The translations under genes and the position numbers were made by a program. From NCBI GenBank assembly GCA_009777345.1, contig WRMB01000007.1:23984-87983 (forward strand): DNA of 64,000 nucleotides, written 5' to 3'. Below the pieces are notes generated by a model that saw only the letters and a program-made list of their open reading frames with translations, was not told where the DNA came from and ran no database searches. Source of the stretch: Micrococcales bacterium (GTDB lineage Bacteria > Actinomycetota > Actinomycetes > Actinomycetales > Cellulomonadaceae). Numbering within the stretch: the stretch's first letter is position 1; every line of letters begins with the position of its first letter. Shown one piece after another: positions 17,392-26,381 of the stretch.

Positions 17392-18027
17392 ATGAGCGTC
17401 GAGCGTCGCGGTCACTCGTGCGTGGTGGTCCGCGCCGCCGGAACCCTGGTGATCGACCCCGGGGCCTGGTCGGACACGGCCGGGGCACTGGACGGGGCCG
17501 ACGCCGTGCTCGTCACGCACGAGCACCCGGACCACGTCGACGCGGGCGCGGTCGTCGCCTCGGGCCTGCCTGTGTGGGGACCGGCACCTGTGGTGGACCT
17601 GCTCGCCGCGGCCGGAGCGGCGGCCGACCGGCTGCACCCGGTGGCGGACGGCGACAAGATCACCCCCGCCGGTGTGCCGGTGCGGGTGCTGGGGGAGTGG
17701 CACGAACCGATCCACCCCGACGCACCTCGGTTCGCCAACGTCGGCTACCTGGTCGCCGACCGGGTGCTGCACCCCGGCGACGCCTATGTGGTGCCTGACG
17801 GTCCGACCGTAGACCTGGCGTTCGTCCCGGTGAGCGGGCCGTGGCTGCGGATCTCCGATGTCGTGGACTGGGTCCGCCGGGTCCGGCCCCGGCGTGTCGT
17901 CCCGGTCCACGACGCCCTGGCGTCGTCGGCAGGCGTCACGCTGGCCTTGCAGTGGGTCGAACGTCTGTGCAAGGTAGAGATCGTCGACCCGGGCGGCACC
18001 GTCCCGGTGGTCTGGGAGGAGTCGTAG
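17392..18027 (+). CDS. Metallo-beta-lactamase-fold hydrolase
   Basis: This 211-residue protein has the metal-binding motif THEHPDHVD near residue 42 and a later His at VLHPGDAY. It resembles the UPF0173/YycJ-like small MBL-fold hydrolases. The substrate is unknown. GGGGAG precedes the ATG at 17392 by five bases; a GTG six bases upstream is the alternative start. The next gene (GNAT) starts 2 bases after its stop, so the two are one transcription unit. Confidence 0.88.
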   Translation: MSVERRGHSCVVVRAAGTLVIDPGAWSDTAGALDGADAVLVTHEHPDHVDAGAVVASGLPVWGPAPVVDLLAAAGAAADRLHPVADGDKITPAGVPVRVLGEWHEPIHPDAPRFANVGYLVADRVLHPGDAYVVPDGPTVDLAFVPVSGPWLRISDVVDWVRRVRPRRVVPVHDALASSAGVTLALQWVERLCKVEIVDPGGTVPVVWEES

Positions 18028-18029
18028 TC

Positions 18030-18515
18030 GTGCGGATCGTCCGGGTCGGTGAACGAGACTGGGAGCCGGTGCGCGAGATCCGGCTGCGTGCGCTGCGCGA
18101 GGACCCCGGGGCGTTCGGCGTCCGCCCAGAGCGCGAGAACCGGTTCGGGCCCAAGCACTGGCAGATGCGGCTGCGCAGCAGCCCGACCTGGCTGGCCATA
18201 TCGGATGTCGGCGATCCGGTCGGTGTCGTCACGATGATCTCCGAACCCGCCTCGCCGGTGGACGACCGGCACCTGCTCGGACTGTGGGTGGCCCCGGAAG
18301 CCCGCCGCAGCGGGGTCGGGTGGACGCTGGTCGACACCGTCTGCAAAGCGGCCGTCGACGAGGGTGCCCGGACGTTGTCGCTGTGGGTCGAGGACGAGAA
18401 CGCCCCGGCGATCGACCTGTTCGTGCGCGCCGGGTTCGTCCGCACCAACGAGCGTCAACGCTCGCCCCGCGACGAGACCCGCGTCGAGGAGCGCTACGTC
18501 CGCACCATCCAGTAG
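18030..18515 (+). CDS. GNAT family N-acetyltransferase
   Basis: The protein has 161 residues and a full GNAT fold. The acetyl-CoA loop is VAPEARRSGVGWTLVD at about residues 87-102, followed by LSLWVEDENAPAIDLFVRAGF (motif B). The start is GTG after GGAGGAG inside the end of the upstream gene. The substrate cannot be read from the sequence. Confidence 0.9.
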   Translation: MRIVRVGERDWEPVREIRLRALREDPGAFGVRPERENRFGPKHWQMRLRSSPTWLAISDVGDPVGVVTMISEPASPVDDRHLLGLWVAPEARRSGVGWTLVDTVCKAAVDEGARTLSLWVEDENAPAIDLFVRAGFVRTNERQRSPRDETRVEERYVRTIQ

Positions 18516-18606
18516 GACCGGGGGGCGGGGTGCCTTGCATAACCCTGATATGTCATAATGCTCCTTATCGGATATGGGCTAGGACAGATAGAGCGGTGGG
18601 CGTCCG

Positions 18607-18930
18607 CTACGGTGCGGGCTGTGGTCCACCCATGAGGTAGACGACCAGGTCGCGCACTGCGGTCACGTCGTGGCCGGTCGCTTCGACCTTGGTGATGCGC
18701 TGCACGGACACGGTGGTGGGCTGCTCGGCGATGGCCCACGATCCGGTCCCCACAGGCACGCGGGTGGGCCAGGGTTTGTGGGTCGTGGTCATTGGGACGG
18801 CGATGACGACCTGGCGCCGGGAGTGGAACCGGTCGTCGGACAGCACGAGGTAGGGCCGGTGCCCGCGCTGCTCGCGTCCGACGGTCGGTGCCATGTCGGC
18901 CCAGACGACGTCGCCCCGGTCGATCTTCAC
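18607..18930 (-). CDS. PemK/MazF-type toxin (endoribonuclease)
   Basis: The protein has 107 residues and the MazF/PemK fold: RGDVVWADMAPTVGREQRGHRPYLVLS at the N-terminus, VVIAVPMTTTH and a C-terminal beta strand. MazF toxins cut mRNA or tRNA at short motifs. The start GTG overlaps the antitoxin stop (GTGA). It is the second gene of the toxin-antitoxin operon, as is usual for mazEF. Confidence 0.88.
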   Translation of the reverse strand: MKIDRGDVVWADMAPTVGREQRGHRPYLVLSDDRFHSRRQVVIAVPMTTTHKPWPTRVPVGTGSWAIAEQPTTVSVQRITKVEATGHDVTAVRDLVVYLMGGPQPAP

Positions 18931-19166
18931 TCGGCGTCCCCGTGGTCGGCGTCGTAGGTGGCTTCCTGCTCGGCCAGGTCGGCTCGGTCCTCGTCGTCGT
19001 AGGGCGTGGCTTCCATGCCGGACCAGAAGTCGGCCTCCCACTGCGCGGCAGCCTGGTCGGCCACCAGCCGCTCCAGGTAGGCGGCCTGGGACACTCCCTG
19101 TGAACGCGCGAGGGCTGCTACCTGCTGACGGGTGCACTCGCTCACCCGGATCGTCGTCGTACTCAT
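18927..19166 (-). CDS. Ribbon-helix-helix antitoxin of the MazEF-type pair
   Basis: This 79-residue protein starts MSTTTIRVSECTRQQVAALA, an RHH DNA-binding strand and helix, followed by an acidic C-terminal half (YDDEDRADLAEQEATYDADHG) that would wrap the toxin. It should neutralise the downstream toxin and repress its own promoter. The ATG begins within a perfect 13-bp palindrome. Confidence 0.85.
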   Translation of the reverse strand: MSTTTIRVSECTRQQVAALARSQGVSQAAYLERLVADQAAAQWEADFWSGMEATPYDDEDRADLAEQEATYDADHGDAE

Positions 19167-19178
19167 ACACTAAGTGTA
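19166..19178 (-). promoter_or_regulatory. Operator and -10 region of the MazEF-type operon, probably leaderless
   Basis: TACACT-A-AGTGTA is a perfect 6+1+6 palindrome ending at the T of the antitoxin start codon. On the minus strand the TACACT half is a good -10 box, placed about 6 bases before the ATG. Transcription would then begin at or next to the start codon. Binding of the RHH antitoxin here would block the promoter. Confidence 0.55.
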
Positions 19179-19439
19179 GACAGATTTCGACTACATGATG
19201 CGGAGTCGTGCGGGTGAAACGGATACGTGCCCGCTACTCGTCCTCCCCCGTCATGGCTCGAGCTACGGGGTTTTGGTCGCTGGTGCGGGGTCCTGGACCC
19301 CGCACCAGCGACCAAAACCCCGTAGCCAAGTCGTCGGATCTCTCGGTTCCTGCACACGGAACCTTCACGTGACGATGGAACAGTAGATGGCGGTCGGCCG
19401 TTGACTACCTGAGGACTTCGAGACACCTGGAGGGCTGCG
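19167..19439. other. Divergent intergenic region between the toxin-antitoxin operon and rbpA
   Basis: The 273 bp contain the toxin-antitoxin operator at one end, a 65-bp perfect palindrome in the middle (separate entry) and a GGAGG ribosome binding site for rbpA at the other end. No credible protein gene is present; short open frames here are antisense shadows of the palindrome. Confidence 0.6.
19262..19326. repeat. 65-bp perfect inverted repeat (32-bp arms, 1-nt centre)
   Basis: Arms 19262-19293 and 19295-19326 are exact reverse complements around T19294. The element lies in the divergent region between the toxin-antitoxin operon and rbpA, so it is not placed as an ordinary transcript-end terminator for either. 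It could form a very stable hairpin or a DNA cruciform. Confidence 0.85.
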
Positions 19440-19784
19440 ATGGCGAACCGGTCGTTGCGCGGGATGCGTATCGGCTCCAACAGCCTGGAGACCGATGACG
19501 GTGTCGACTTCGCGCCGCGGTTGCAGGCGCACTACGACTGCGCCAACGGGCACACCGTCGTGCTGCCGTTCTCGATCGAGGCCGACCCGCCGGTGACCTG
19601 GGAGTGCCGCTGCGGCTCTGTGGCGCTGCTGCGGGACGCCGACGCGCCCGAGGAGAAAGTCGGTCGACCGGTGCGGACGCACTGGGACATGCTGCTGGAG
19701 CGCCGGACGGTCGGCGAGCTCGAAGAGCTGCTGGACGAGCGCCTCGACCTGCTGCGCTCGGGCAAGCTGCGTCGCAGCGCCTAG
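19440..19784 (+). CDS. rbpA: RNA polymerase-binding protein RbpA
   Basis: The protein has 114 residues. The central zinc/beta core has YDCANGHTVVLPFS and WECRCGS, and the C-terminal sigma-interaction helix is RTHWDMLLERRTVGELEELL. RbpA binds RNA polymerase and group 1/2 sigma factors and stabilises open complexes; it is confined to actinobacteria, so it also marks the lineage. ATG at 19440 follows GGAGGG. Confidence 0.96.
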   Translation: MANRSLRGMRIGSNSLETDDGVDFAPRLQAHYDCANGHTVVLPFSIEADPPVTWECRCGSVALLRDADAPEEKVGRPVRTHWDMLLERRTVGELEELLDERLDLLRSGKLRRSA

Positions 19785-19864
19785 CTGGTCGACCTGCGAG
19801 CCACCCCGCCCAGTACCGTGGTGCTTCGCCGAGCTATCGGACGAGACGGCAGTCCGCACTCGGA

Positions 19865-20629
19865 CTACCTGCTCCCCCGCCCACCCCGGAACAGGCCCGC
19901 GATCTGGTGGGCCCGGTGGGTCGCGCCCCACCGGGCCACCGAGACCATCGCCTCGACGATGATTCCCCGGTTCATCTTCGACGCCCCAGCGGTGCGTTCG
20001 ACGAACACGATCGGCACCTCGACGATGCGGGCCCCGGCCTGCCGGGCCCGCCATGTCATGTCTACCTGGAAGCCGTAGCCCTGTGAGGCCACCTCGGTCA
20101 GTGGGAGGCGTCGCAGCAGGTCAGAGGCGTAGGTGCGGAACCCGGCCGTCGCGTCCTTGACGCCCAGGCCGAGCAGCACCCGGGCGTAGAGGTTGGCGCC
20201 GCGGGACAGCACCTCGCGGTGCTTCGGCCAGTTCACCACCCGTCCGCCGGGCATCCAGCGCGAACCGATGACCAGGTCGGCCTCGACGGCCAGCAGCGAC
20301 GGCAGGTCCTGCGCCCGGTGGGAACCGTCGGCGTCCATCTCCACGACCGTGTCGTACTCGTGCCCCAGCGCCCAGTCGAAGCCGACCAGGTAGGCCGTGC
20401 CCAGACCCAGCTTGCCGGTACGGCGTAGCACGGCCACCTGCCGTCCGGTGGCGTCCTCGGCAGCCATCCGTTCGACCAGGTCGGCGGTGCCGTCGGGCGA
20501 GGCGTCGTCCACGACGAGGACATCGGCCTCGGGCACGTGCTCGGCCAGCAGGTCCAGCGTGACGCCGATGGTCAGCGCCTCGTCGTAGGTCGGGATGACG
20601 ACCAGGACACGTCGTCGCGAGGTGGTCAC
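19865..20629 (-). CDS. ppm: Polyprenol monophosphomannose synthase (GT2 family)
   Basis: The protein has 254 residues and is a DPM1-type GT2 glycosyltransferase. Motifs are VLVVIPTYDEA, LVVDDASPDGTADLV, EMDADGSH (DxD metal motif), GSRWMPGG and GYGFQVDMTWRA. It transfers mannose from GDP-mannose to polyprenyl phosphate at the cytoplasmic face of the membrane, the donor for protein O-mannosylation and lipoglycans. There are no C-terminal membrane segments, so it likely relies on the Lnt partner encoded directly upstream (GTGA overlap). In mycobacteria the two are one fused protein. Confidence 0.92.
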   Translation of the reverse strand: MTTSRRRVLVVIPTYDEALTIGVTLDLLAEHVPEADVLVVDDASPDGTADLVERMAAEDATGRQVAVLRRTGKLGLGTAYLVGFDWALGHEYDTVVEMDADGSHRAQDLPSLLAVEADLVIGSRWMPGGRVVNWPKHREVLSRGANLYARVLLGLGVKDATAGFRTYASDLLRRLPLTEVASQGYGFQVDMTWRARQAGARIVEVPIVFVERTAGASKMNRGIIVEAMVSVARWGATHRAHQIAGLFRGGRGSR

Positions 20630-22314
20630 AGGGTTGGGCTCCGTTCATCAAGGTGGACCGTGGCGCCACCCTCGGACGGTTCGTCCGTGGTCCTGTCGGT
20701 CTGGCTGCGGTACCTGGTGCGCCGCCAGAGGGCGCTGGCGGCGACCACGACGACCGCCGCCAGGGTGGTGAAGGCCGCGGCCCGTCCCGGCCAGGGGCCG
20801 AGCCAGGTTGCCGGGGTGGTCGAGGTGCGCAGCGGCAGCGTCGCGACCATCTGGTCGGCTGTGAACAGGTCGGTGCGCTCGACGACCCTGCCGTCCGGGG
20901 TGACGACGGCGCTGACTCCCACGGTGGAGACCTGGACGGTGGCCCGACCGTGCTCGACCGCCCGGAGCCGGGTCATCGCCAGCTGCTGGGTGGACTCGGC
21001 GGTCCACCCGAAGCTGGCGTTGTTGGTCTGCACCACCAGGACCTCTCCCCCGTGGGTCGCTGCTCCGGCGACCAGGTCGTCGTAGGCGACCTCGAAGCAG
21101 ATCACCACGCCGACCGTGACGCTGCGACCCAGCCGGGGCACGTCGACGCGCACGACGCCCGGCTCGGTCCCGGCGAGCATGTCCTGGGACACCAGGTCCA
21201 CCGCCGAGGAGAACGGCCGGACCAGGGACCGCAGCGGGACGTACTCCCCGAACGGTGCCGGGTGCTGCTTGGAGTACTGGTCGACCACGCCGACGCCGGG
21301 CTGCCACACCACCGAGGTGTTGTACCGACCGCCCGACGCCGGGTACTGCACGGTCCCGACCAGCAGCGGCGCGTCCACGGCGCGGGCGGCGTCGTCGATC
21401 GTCTCCGCGGCGGTCGGGTCGGCCTGGGGGTCGACGTCGGAGCCGTTCTCCGGCCAGAGCACCAGGTCCAGATCGCCGGGAGATACCTGGTCGAGCAACG
21501 CCTGCGTGCCCGCGACGTGGTTCTCCAGCACCTGCCAGCGGCGGCCGAAGGCGTCCAGGCCCTGACCGGGCACGTTCCCCTGGACCACGCCGACCCGCAG
21601 CGTGCCGCGCTCGGGGGCGGTGTCCAGCGGCACGGCGCACCCGGCGGCGACGGGCACCACGGCCACCGCGGCGGCCAGGGCGGCGGCCCGACGGGCGTGG
21701 TGGCACAGCGCCAGCCCCGCCTCGACCAGCAGCGCGCCGACGGCCACGACGACGCCCGTGACCAGCGGTGCACCACCCAGCCAGGCCAGCGGCAGCAGCG
21801 GCGAACCCGTCTGGGAGAACGCCAGACGTCCCCACGGGAACCCGCCGAACGGCCACACCGTCAGCAGCTGTTCGGCGGCCACCCAGAGCGTCGCGAACGC
21901 CACCGGACCGACCCAGCGATCGGCCCGCGCACCGCAGGCCCGTCGCCACCAGGTCCACAGCGCGCCCGTCGCCGCCTGGAACGCGGCCACGACGACGCTC
22001 AGCGCGATCCAGGGCACGATGCCGACCGACGTGTAGGCCCACCACAGCAACGGCAGGTAGACGACCAGACCCCACGACAGGCCGAGCAGGGCGTTCCACC
22101 GGGCCGAGTCGCGCCGCAGCGCGAGGTAGAGCAGCCCGACACCGAGCGGGGCACCGGGCCACAGGCCGACGTCGGGGAACGAGAGGGTCGTCAGCAGCCC
22201 GCCACCGACGGCCAAGGCCGCGGACCAGCGTCGGGACTGATCGGCCGAGCCGATCGAGCGCGGCGCCCGTGACTGGACTAGGGACCAGCGTCGGGACAGC
22301 AGGCTGGTCGGCAC
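20626..22314 (-). CDS. lnt: Apolipoprotein N-acyltransferase
   Basis: The protein is about 562 residues. There are six or seven N-terminal membrane segments, then a periplasmic nitrilase domain with the Glu-Lys-Cys triad in LVLWPENGSD, YSKQHPAPFGEY and VVICFEVAYDD, and a final membrane segment. It adds the third acyl chain to lipoproteins at the outer face of the membrane. The GTG at 22312-22314 is the most likely start, but no good ribosome binding site is seen and the exact N-terminus is uncertain. A 15-bp direct repeat in the 5' coding end gives two SRRWS peptides. Confidence 0.9.
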   Translation of the reverse strand: MPTSLLSRRWSLVQSRAPRSIGSADQSRRWSAALAVGGGLLTTLSFPDVGLWPGAPLGVGLLYLALRRDSARWNALLGLSWGLVVYLPLLWWAYTSVGIVPWIALSVVVAAFQAATGALWTWWRRACGARADRWVGPVAFATLWVAAEQLLTVWPFGGFPWGRLAFSQTGSPLLPLAWLGGAPLVTGVVVAVGALLVEAGLALCHHARRAAALAAAVAVVPVAAGCAVPLDTAPERGTLRVGVVQGNVPGQGLDAFGRRWQVLENHVAGTQALLDQVSPGDLDLVLWPENGSDVDPQADPTAAETIDDAARAVDAPLLVGTVQYPASGGRYNTSVVWQPGVGVVDQYSKQHPAPFGEYVPLRSLVRPFSSAVDLVSQDMLAGTEPGVVRVDVPRLGRSVTVGVVICFEVAYDDLVAGAATHGGEVLVVQTNNASFGWTAESTQQLAMTRLRAVEHGRATVQVSTVGVSAVVTPDGRVVERTDLFTADQMVATLPLRTSTTPATWLGPWPGRAAAFTTLAAVVVVAASALWRRTRYRSQTDRTTDEPSEGGATVHLDERSPTL

Positions 22315-22701
22315 CTGTGCAGGGTACGCCACTGGCGACGCATTACCTGAGCAGGGCGCGTCCGGCGGGCCGACCGGCCCGCGCACCCTTCGTACCGTCT
22401 GAGGTCCTCAGGCGTTCTCTGTTGAGCGCGCGGGGCCGGTCAGGGCTCCGACCGGTCGGCCGACGCGGGATTGCCGCCGCGGGCTCTCCCGGCCACCAGT
22501 GCGACCAGGAAGAAACCTACTCAGGCCCACAGGGGACGCAAGTGTGCGAATACGCTGGTCGCGGGTCCGTCGCCTGGTCAGAGAGCACCAGGCAGTACGT
22601 CGGTGTGAGACTTCCCCGGCGTGTTTCTCGCGTGTCGCGCACCTACCCGAAGGTGTCGTAGAGGGTTATCCCTGATCGGACCGCCCGCAGACCGTGGACC
22701 G
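22315..22701. other. Intergenic region between helY and lnt
   Basis: About 390 bp with no supported gene. It holds one clear hairpin (22572-22593: 7-bp arms GCCTGGT/ACCAGGC, 8-nt loop) about 110 bp downstream of the helY stop, which may terminate helY transcription. The lnt promoter should also lie here, but I cannot assign it. Confidence 0.5.
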
Positions 22702-25128
22702 CTACAGGGCGGAGTAGGCCACCACGCCCCGGCGCAGCGCGTCCATGGCCCGGCGGGCGGTCGCGCGCACGCCGGGGTCGGGAGCGGCCTGGGCCAGCTG
22801 GCCCAGCAGGTCGACGACCTGCTTCACCCAGCGCACGAAGTCCCCGGCCTCCAACCGACCGGCGCGCAGCACGCTCGGCAGGCTACGGCCCAGCGCCCAG
22901 CGGTGGACCGCGTCGACCAGACCCAGGTCAGGTGGTGGGGTGCGGTCCAGGCCCATCTCGGACTCCAGGTCGGCGACGGTGCGCCAGGCCCGCTCGACCT
23001 CGGCCACCGCGCGGGCCAGCCGACCGTCGGGCGAACCGGGCACCCGGGGTTCGGTGTTGTCGTCATGACGCGACCGGTAGACCAGGGTGGAGACCGTCGC
23101 CGCCAGCTGGGCCGGGTCCAGACCGGTGAGCACCCCGCGGCGCAGGCACTGGGCGGTGAGCAGGTCACGCTCGGTGTAGATGCGGCGCAACCAGCGGCCC
23201 GCCGCGGTGGGACGCAGACCGTCGGGTTCGTCGACCAGGTAGCCGAGCTGGCGGAGCACCTCGCACACCGTGTCGAACCGGGCGGCGACCGTCCCGGCCC
23301 GACCTGCGATCTGGAGGGCCAGAGCGTCGCGCTCCGCGGCGAGCCGGGCCCGACGCACCCCGTGCCGCAGGTGCTCGGCCCGGTCCGCGCAGGCGTGGCA
23401 CGGGTGGGCCCGCAGACGTCGGCGCAGATCAGCGATCTGGGCGGCGTCGTCCTTGGCGGCGCGACGGCCCTCCCGGCCGGGTCGGCCCTTCTCCAGGGTT
23501 GACAGCTCGTGGCGCAGGTCGTCGTAGGCCACGATGTCGCCCAGGTGGCAGGTCATGGCCGCGGTGGCCTCCTCCAGCGCCTTCGTGGCGGTCTGCAGGG
23601 CACGGGCCTGGGCCACGACGGCCCGGTCGGCCTGGTGCTGGGCGAACGACGTCTCCAGCACCTCCCGGGCCCGTTCCTGGCCGACCTGGGCGACGAGGTT
23701 GACCGCCATGTTGTACGTCGGCGCGAAGCTGGACCGCAGCGGGTACAGCCGCCGGGAGGCCAGCCCGGCCAGGTGCACCGGGTCCAGACCGGGCCGTCCC
23801 AGCACCACCGCGTGGCCCTCGGTGTCGATCCCGCGCCGTCCGGCCCGACCGGTCAGCTGGGTGTACTCACCGGGCGTGAGGTCGGCCATCTGGTGCCCGT
23901 CCCACTTCACCAGCTGGTCGAGCACGACGCAGCGGGCCGGCATGTTGATGCCCAGAGCCAGGGTCTCGGTGGCGAACACCACCTTGACCAACCCGGCCGC
24001 GAAGAGCTCTTCGACCGTCTCCTTGAACAGCGGCAGCAGACCGGCGTGGTGGGCCGCCACTCCCCGGCTCAGCGCCTCGGCGAACCCGTCGTAGCCCAGC
24101 GCGGTGAGGTCATCGGCGTCGACCACGGCCAGCCGTCGTTCGACGACGTCGGCGATCTGGGCCCGTTCGGCCTCGCTGGTCAGGTGCAGCCCCGAGGCGA
24201 CGCACCGTTCGACGGCCGCGGCGCAGCCCGCCCGGGAGAAGACGAAGACGATCGCCGGGAGCATCCCGGCGCGGTCGAGCACCTCGACCAGCACCGGCGT
24301 GGCGGTCACCCGCGGGCGCGGGCCCTTCGGCGCGCGGTCCCGGCGGGCCGGACCTCGCCCGACCGGGGTGGCCAGGCGCCGCAGCGCTCCGACCAGCTCG
24401 GGGTTGACCGGCGGGGTGGGGCTCGGTCGACCTTGCCGCGCCGTGGGGGCGGCGGCGTACAGGTCGTGCAGGTGCTCGGCCACCAGGACGTGCTGGCCCA
24501 GCGGCACCGGGCGGTGCTCGCTGACCACGACCTCAGTGCCGCCCCGCACCGCCGTCAGCCAGTCGCCGAACTCCTCGGCGTTGGACACCGTGGCGGACAG
24601 CGAGACCAGCGTCACCGCGTCCGGCAGGTGGATGATCACCTCTTCCCACACCGCACCACGCGACCGGTCGGCCAGGTAGTGCACCTCGTCCATGACGACG
24701 TAGCCCAGGCCGTCCAGGGCGTCCGAGCCGGCGTAGAGCATGTTGCGCAGCACCTCGGTGGTCATCACCACCACCGGTGCGTCGCCGTTGACCGTGGTGT
24801 CGCCGGTGAGCAGGCCGACGCGGGACGGGCCGTGGCGGGCGACCAGGTCGTTGTACTTCTGGTTGGACAGCGCCTTGATCGGTGTGGTGTAGAAGGTCTT
24901 GCGCCCGGCGGCCAGGCCCAGGTGGACGGCGAACTCGCCGACGACGGTCTTGCCGGCCCCGGTCGGTGCGGCCACGAGCACCCCGCTGCCGGACTCCAGG
25001 GCCTGGCAGGCCTGGGTCTGGAAGTCGTCGAGGCCGAAGTCGAGCCGGGCGGCGAACTCGGTGAGCCGTGGGGTGCGACCGCGACGTCGGGCCGCCGCGT
25101 ACCGTTCGGCCGGGGATGGTTCAGACAC
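22702..25128 (-). CDS. helY: Ski2-like DEVH-box helicase HelY
   Basis: This 808-residue superfamily 2 helicase has Walker A APTGAGKT (about 54-61), DEVH (148-151), SLSATVSN (motif III) and the RecA2 motif QLTGRAGRRGIDTEGH. The C-terminal DSHCT region follows. Related enzymes unwind structured RNA, and actinobacterial HelY is conserved downstream of pafBC-tatAC. Here it is on the same strand but separated from tatC by the lipid kinase gene, a transposon and an alcohol dehydrogenase gene. The start is GTG. Confidence 0.92.
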   Translation of the reverse strand: MSEPSPAERYAAARRRGRTPRLTEFAARLDFGLDDFQTQACQALESGSGVLVAAPTGAGKTVVGEFAVHLGLAAGRKTFYTTPIKALSNQKYNDLVARHGPSRVGLLTGDTTVNGDAPVVVMTTEVLRNMLYAGSDALDGLGYVVMDEVHYLADRSRGAVWEEVIIHLPDAVTLVSLSATVSNAEEFGDWLTAVRGGTEVVVSEHRPVPLGQHVLVAEHLHDLYAAAPTARQGRPSPTPPVNPELVGALRRLATPVGRGPARRDRAPKGPRPRVTATPVLVEVLDRAGMLPAIVFVFSRAGCAAAVERCVASGLHLTSEAERAQIADVVERRLAVVDADDLTALGYDGFAEALSRGVAAHHAGLLPLFKETVEELFAAGLVKVVFATETLALGINMPARCVVLDQLVKWDGHQMADLTPGEYTQLTGRAGRRGIDTEGHAVVLGRPGLDPVHLAGLASRRLYPLRSSFAPTYNMAVNLVAQVGQERAREVLETSFAQHQADRAVVAQARALQTATKALEEATAAMTCHLGDIVAYDDLRHELSTLEKGRPGREGRRAAKDDAAQIADLRRRLRAHPCHACADRAEHLRHGVRRARLAAERDALALQIAGRAGTVAARFDTVCEVLRQLGYLVDEPDGLRPTAAGRWLRRIYTERDLLTAQCLRRGVLTGLDPAQLAATVSTLVYRSRHDDNTEPRVPGSPDGRLARAVAEVERAWRTVADLESEMGLDRTPPPDLGLVDAVHRWALGRSLPSVLRAGRLEAGDFVRWVKQVVDLLGQLAQAAPDPGVRATARRAMDALRRGVVAYSAL

Positions 25129-25192
25129 GCTGTCAGCCTACGGGGCGCCTGGCCCCTCCGGCGCCGAAGTCATGTGACGAGCTGGACGGAAA

Positions 25193-25212
25193 TTTGGGAC
25201 TTAGGTCCTAAG
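25193..25212 (+). promoter_or_regulatory. DosR-like box / palindromic operator upstream of the alcohol dehydrogenase gene
   Basis: TTTGGGACTTAGGTCCTAAG matches the mycobacterial DosR (DevR) consensus half-sites GGGACT and AGTCCC at most positions. It includes a perfect 15-bp palindrome at 25199-25213 (7+1+7). It stands about 70 bp before the start codon. The match is by eye and the responsible regulator is not in this window. Confidence 0.45.
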
Positions 25213-25283
25213 TTGTCAGAAACCTGACGTACACGATGGTATGACGCGCCCTAGGGCGAAAGTCCCAGCTCGAGGAGGAGTTC

Positions 25284-26342
25284 ATGAAGGCACTCGTCTA
25301 CCACGGTCCCGGCCAGAAGGCCTGGGAAGAGGTCCCCAACCCCACGATCCAGGCGCCCACCGATGTCATCATCCAGGTGGACACCACGACGATCTGCGGC
25401 AGCGACCTGCACATCCTCAAGGGTGACGTACCGGCCGTGACGCCGGGGCGGATCCTCGGCCACGAGGCAGTCGGTACGATCACCGAGGTCGGCGACGCGG
25501 TGACCACGCTCGCGGTCGGTGACCGGGTTATCGTCTCGTGCATCAAGTCCTGCGGGAAGTGCTCCTTCTGCAAGAAGGGCATCTACTCCCACTGCCTGGG
25601 CGACGAGGGCGCATCGGGTATGGGCTGGGTCTTCGGCCACCTGATCGACGGCACCCAGGCCGAGTACGTCCGGGTCCCCTACGCCGAGAACTCCGTGTAC
25701 AAGGTCCCCGCCGGGGTGCCGGACGAGCACGCGGTCATGCTCAGCGACATCCTGCCGACCGGGTTCGAGATCGGCGTGCTCTACGGGCAGGTCAAGCCCG
25801 GTGACGTCGTCGCCGTGATCGGCGCTGGCCCGGTGGGCAGCGCGGCGATCATGACCGCCAAGCTGCAGGGCGCGGCACGGGTGATCGCGATCGACCTGGA
25901 CGACAACCGTCGGGCCCAGGCCCACAAGATCGGCGCGACCCACGACGTCAACCCCGCCGCTCCCGACTGGAAGGAGCAGGTTCTGGCTCTGACCGACGGG
26001 CTCGGCGTGGACGTAGCCATCGAGGCCGTCGGCATCCCGGCCACCTTCGACACCTGCGTCCAGATCGTGCGGCCCGGCGGCAACATCGCCAACGTCGGTG
26101 TGCACGGCGCGCCGGTCGAGCTGCCCATCCAGAACCTGTGGATCCACAACATCAACATCTCCATGGGGCTGGTCAACACCAACACCCTGGCCATGCTGCT
26201 GAACCTGGTCACCGAGAAGAAGCTGCCGGTGGACCAGCTGGTCACCCACCGCTTCACCCTCGACCAGATGATGGACGCCTACGACACGTTCTCCCGCGCG
26301 GCGGAGACCAAGGCGATCAAGGTTGCTATCACCCGCGACTGA
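25284..26342 (+). CDS. Zinc-dependent alcohol dehydrogenase (medium-chain)
   Basis: The protein has 352 residues. Catalytic zinc ligands include C38 in TTTICGSDLH and H60-E61 in ILGHEAVG. The structural zinc cysteines are C90, C93, C96 and C104 (CGKCSFCKKGIYSHC). The Rossmann motif is VIGAGPVGSAA. It oxidises secondary or primary alcohols, or reduces aldehydes/ketones, with NAD(P). GAGGAGGAG precedes the ATG. The DosR-like box upstream suggests induction by hypoxia or redox stress, which is inference. A strong terminator follows. Confidence 0.93.
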   Translation: MKALVYHGPGQKAWEEVPNPTIQAPTDVIIQVDTTTICGSDLHILKGDVPAVTPGRILGHEAVGTITEVGDAVTTLAVGDRVIVSCIKSCGKCSFCKKGIYSHCLGDEGASGMGWVFGHLIDGTQAEYVRVPYAENSVYKVPAGVPDEHAVMLSDILPTGFEIGVLYGQVKPGDVVAVIGAGPVGSAAIMTAKLQGAARVIAIDLDDNRRAQAHKIGATHDVNPAAPDWKEQVLALTDGLGVDVAIEAVGIPATFDTCVQIVRPGGNIANVGVHGAPVELPIQNLWIHNINISMGLVNTNTLAMLLNLVTEKKLPVDQLVTHRFTLDQMMDAYDTFSRAAETKAIKVAITRD

Positions 26343-26381
26343 CACCGGCTGATCGAGCAGCCCTGCTGCTCAGACAGCCAC

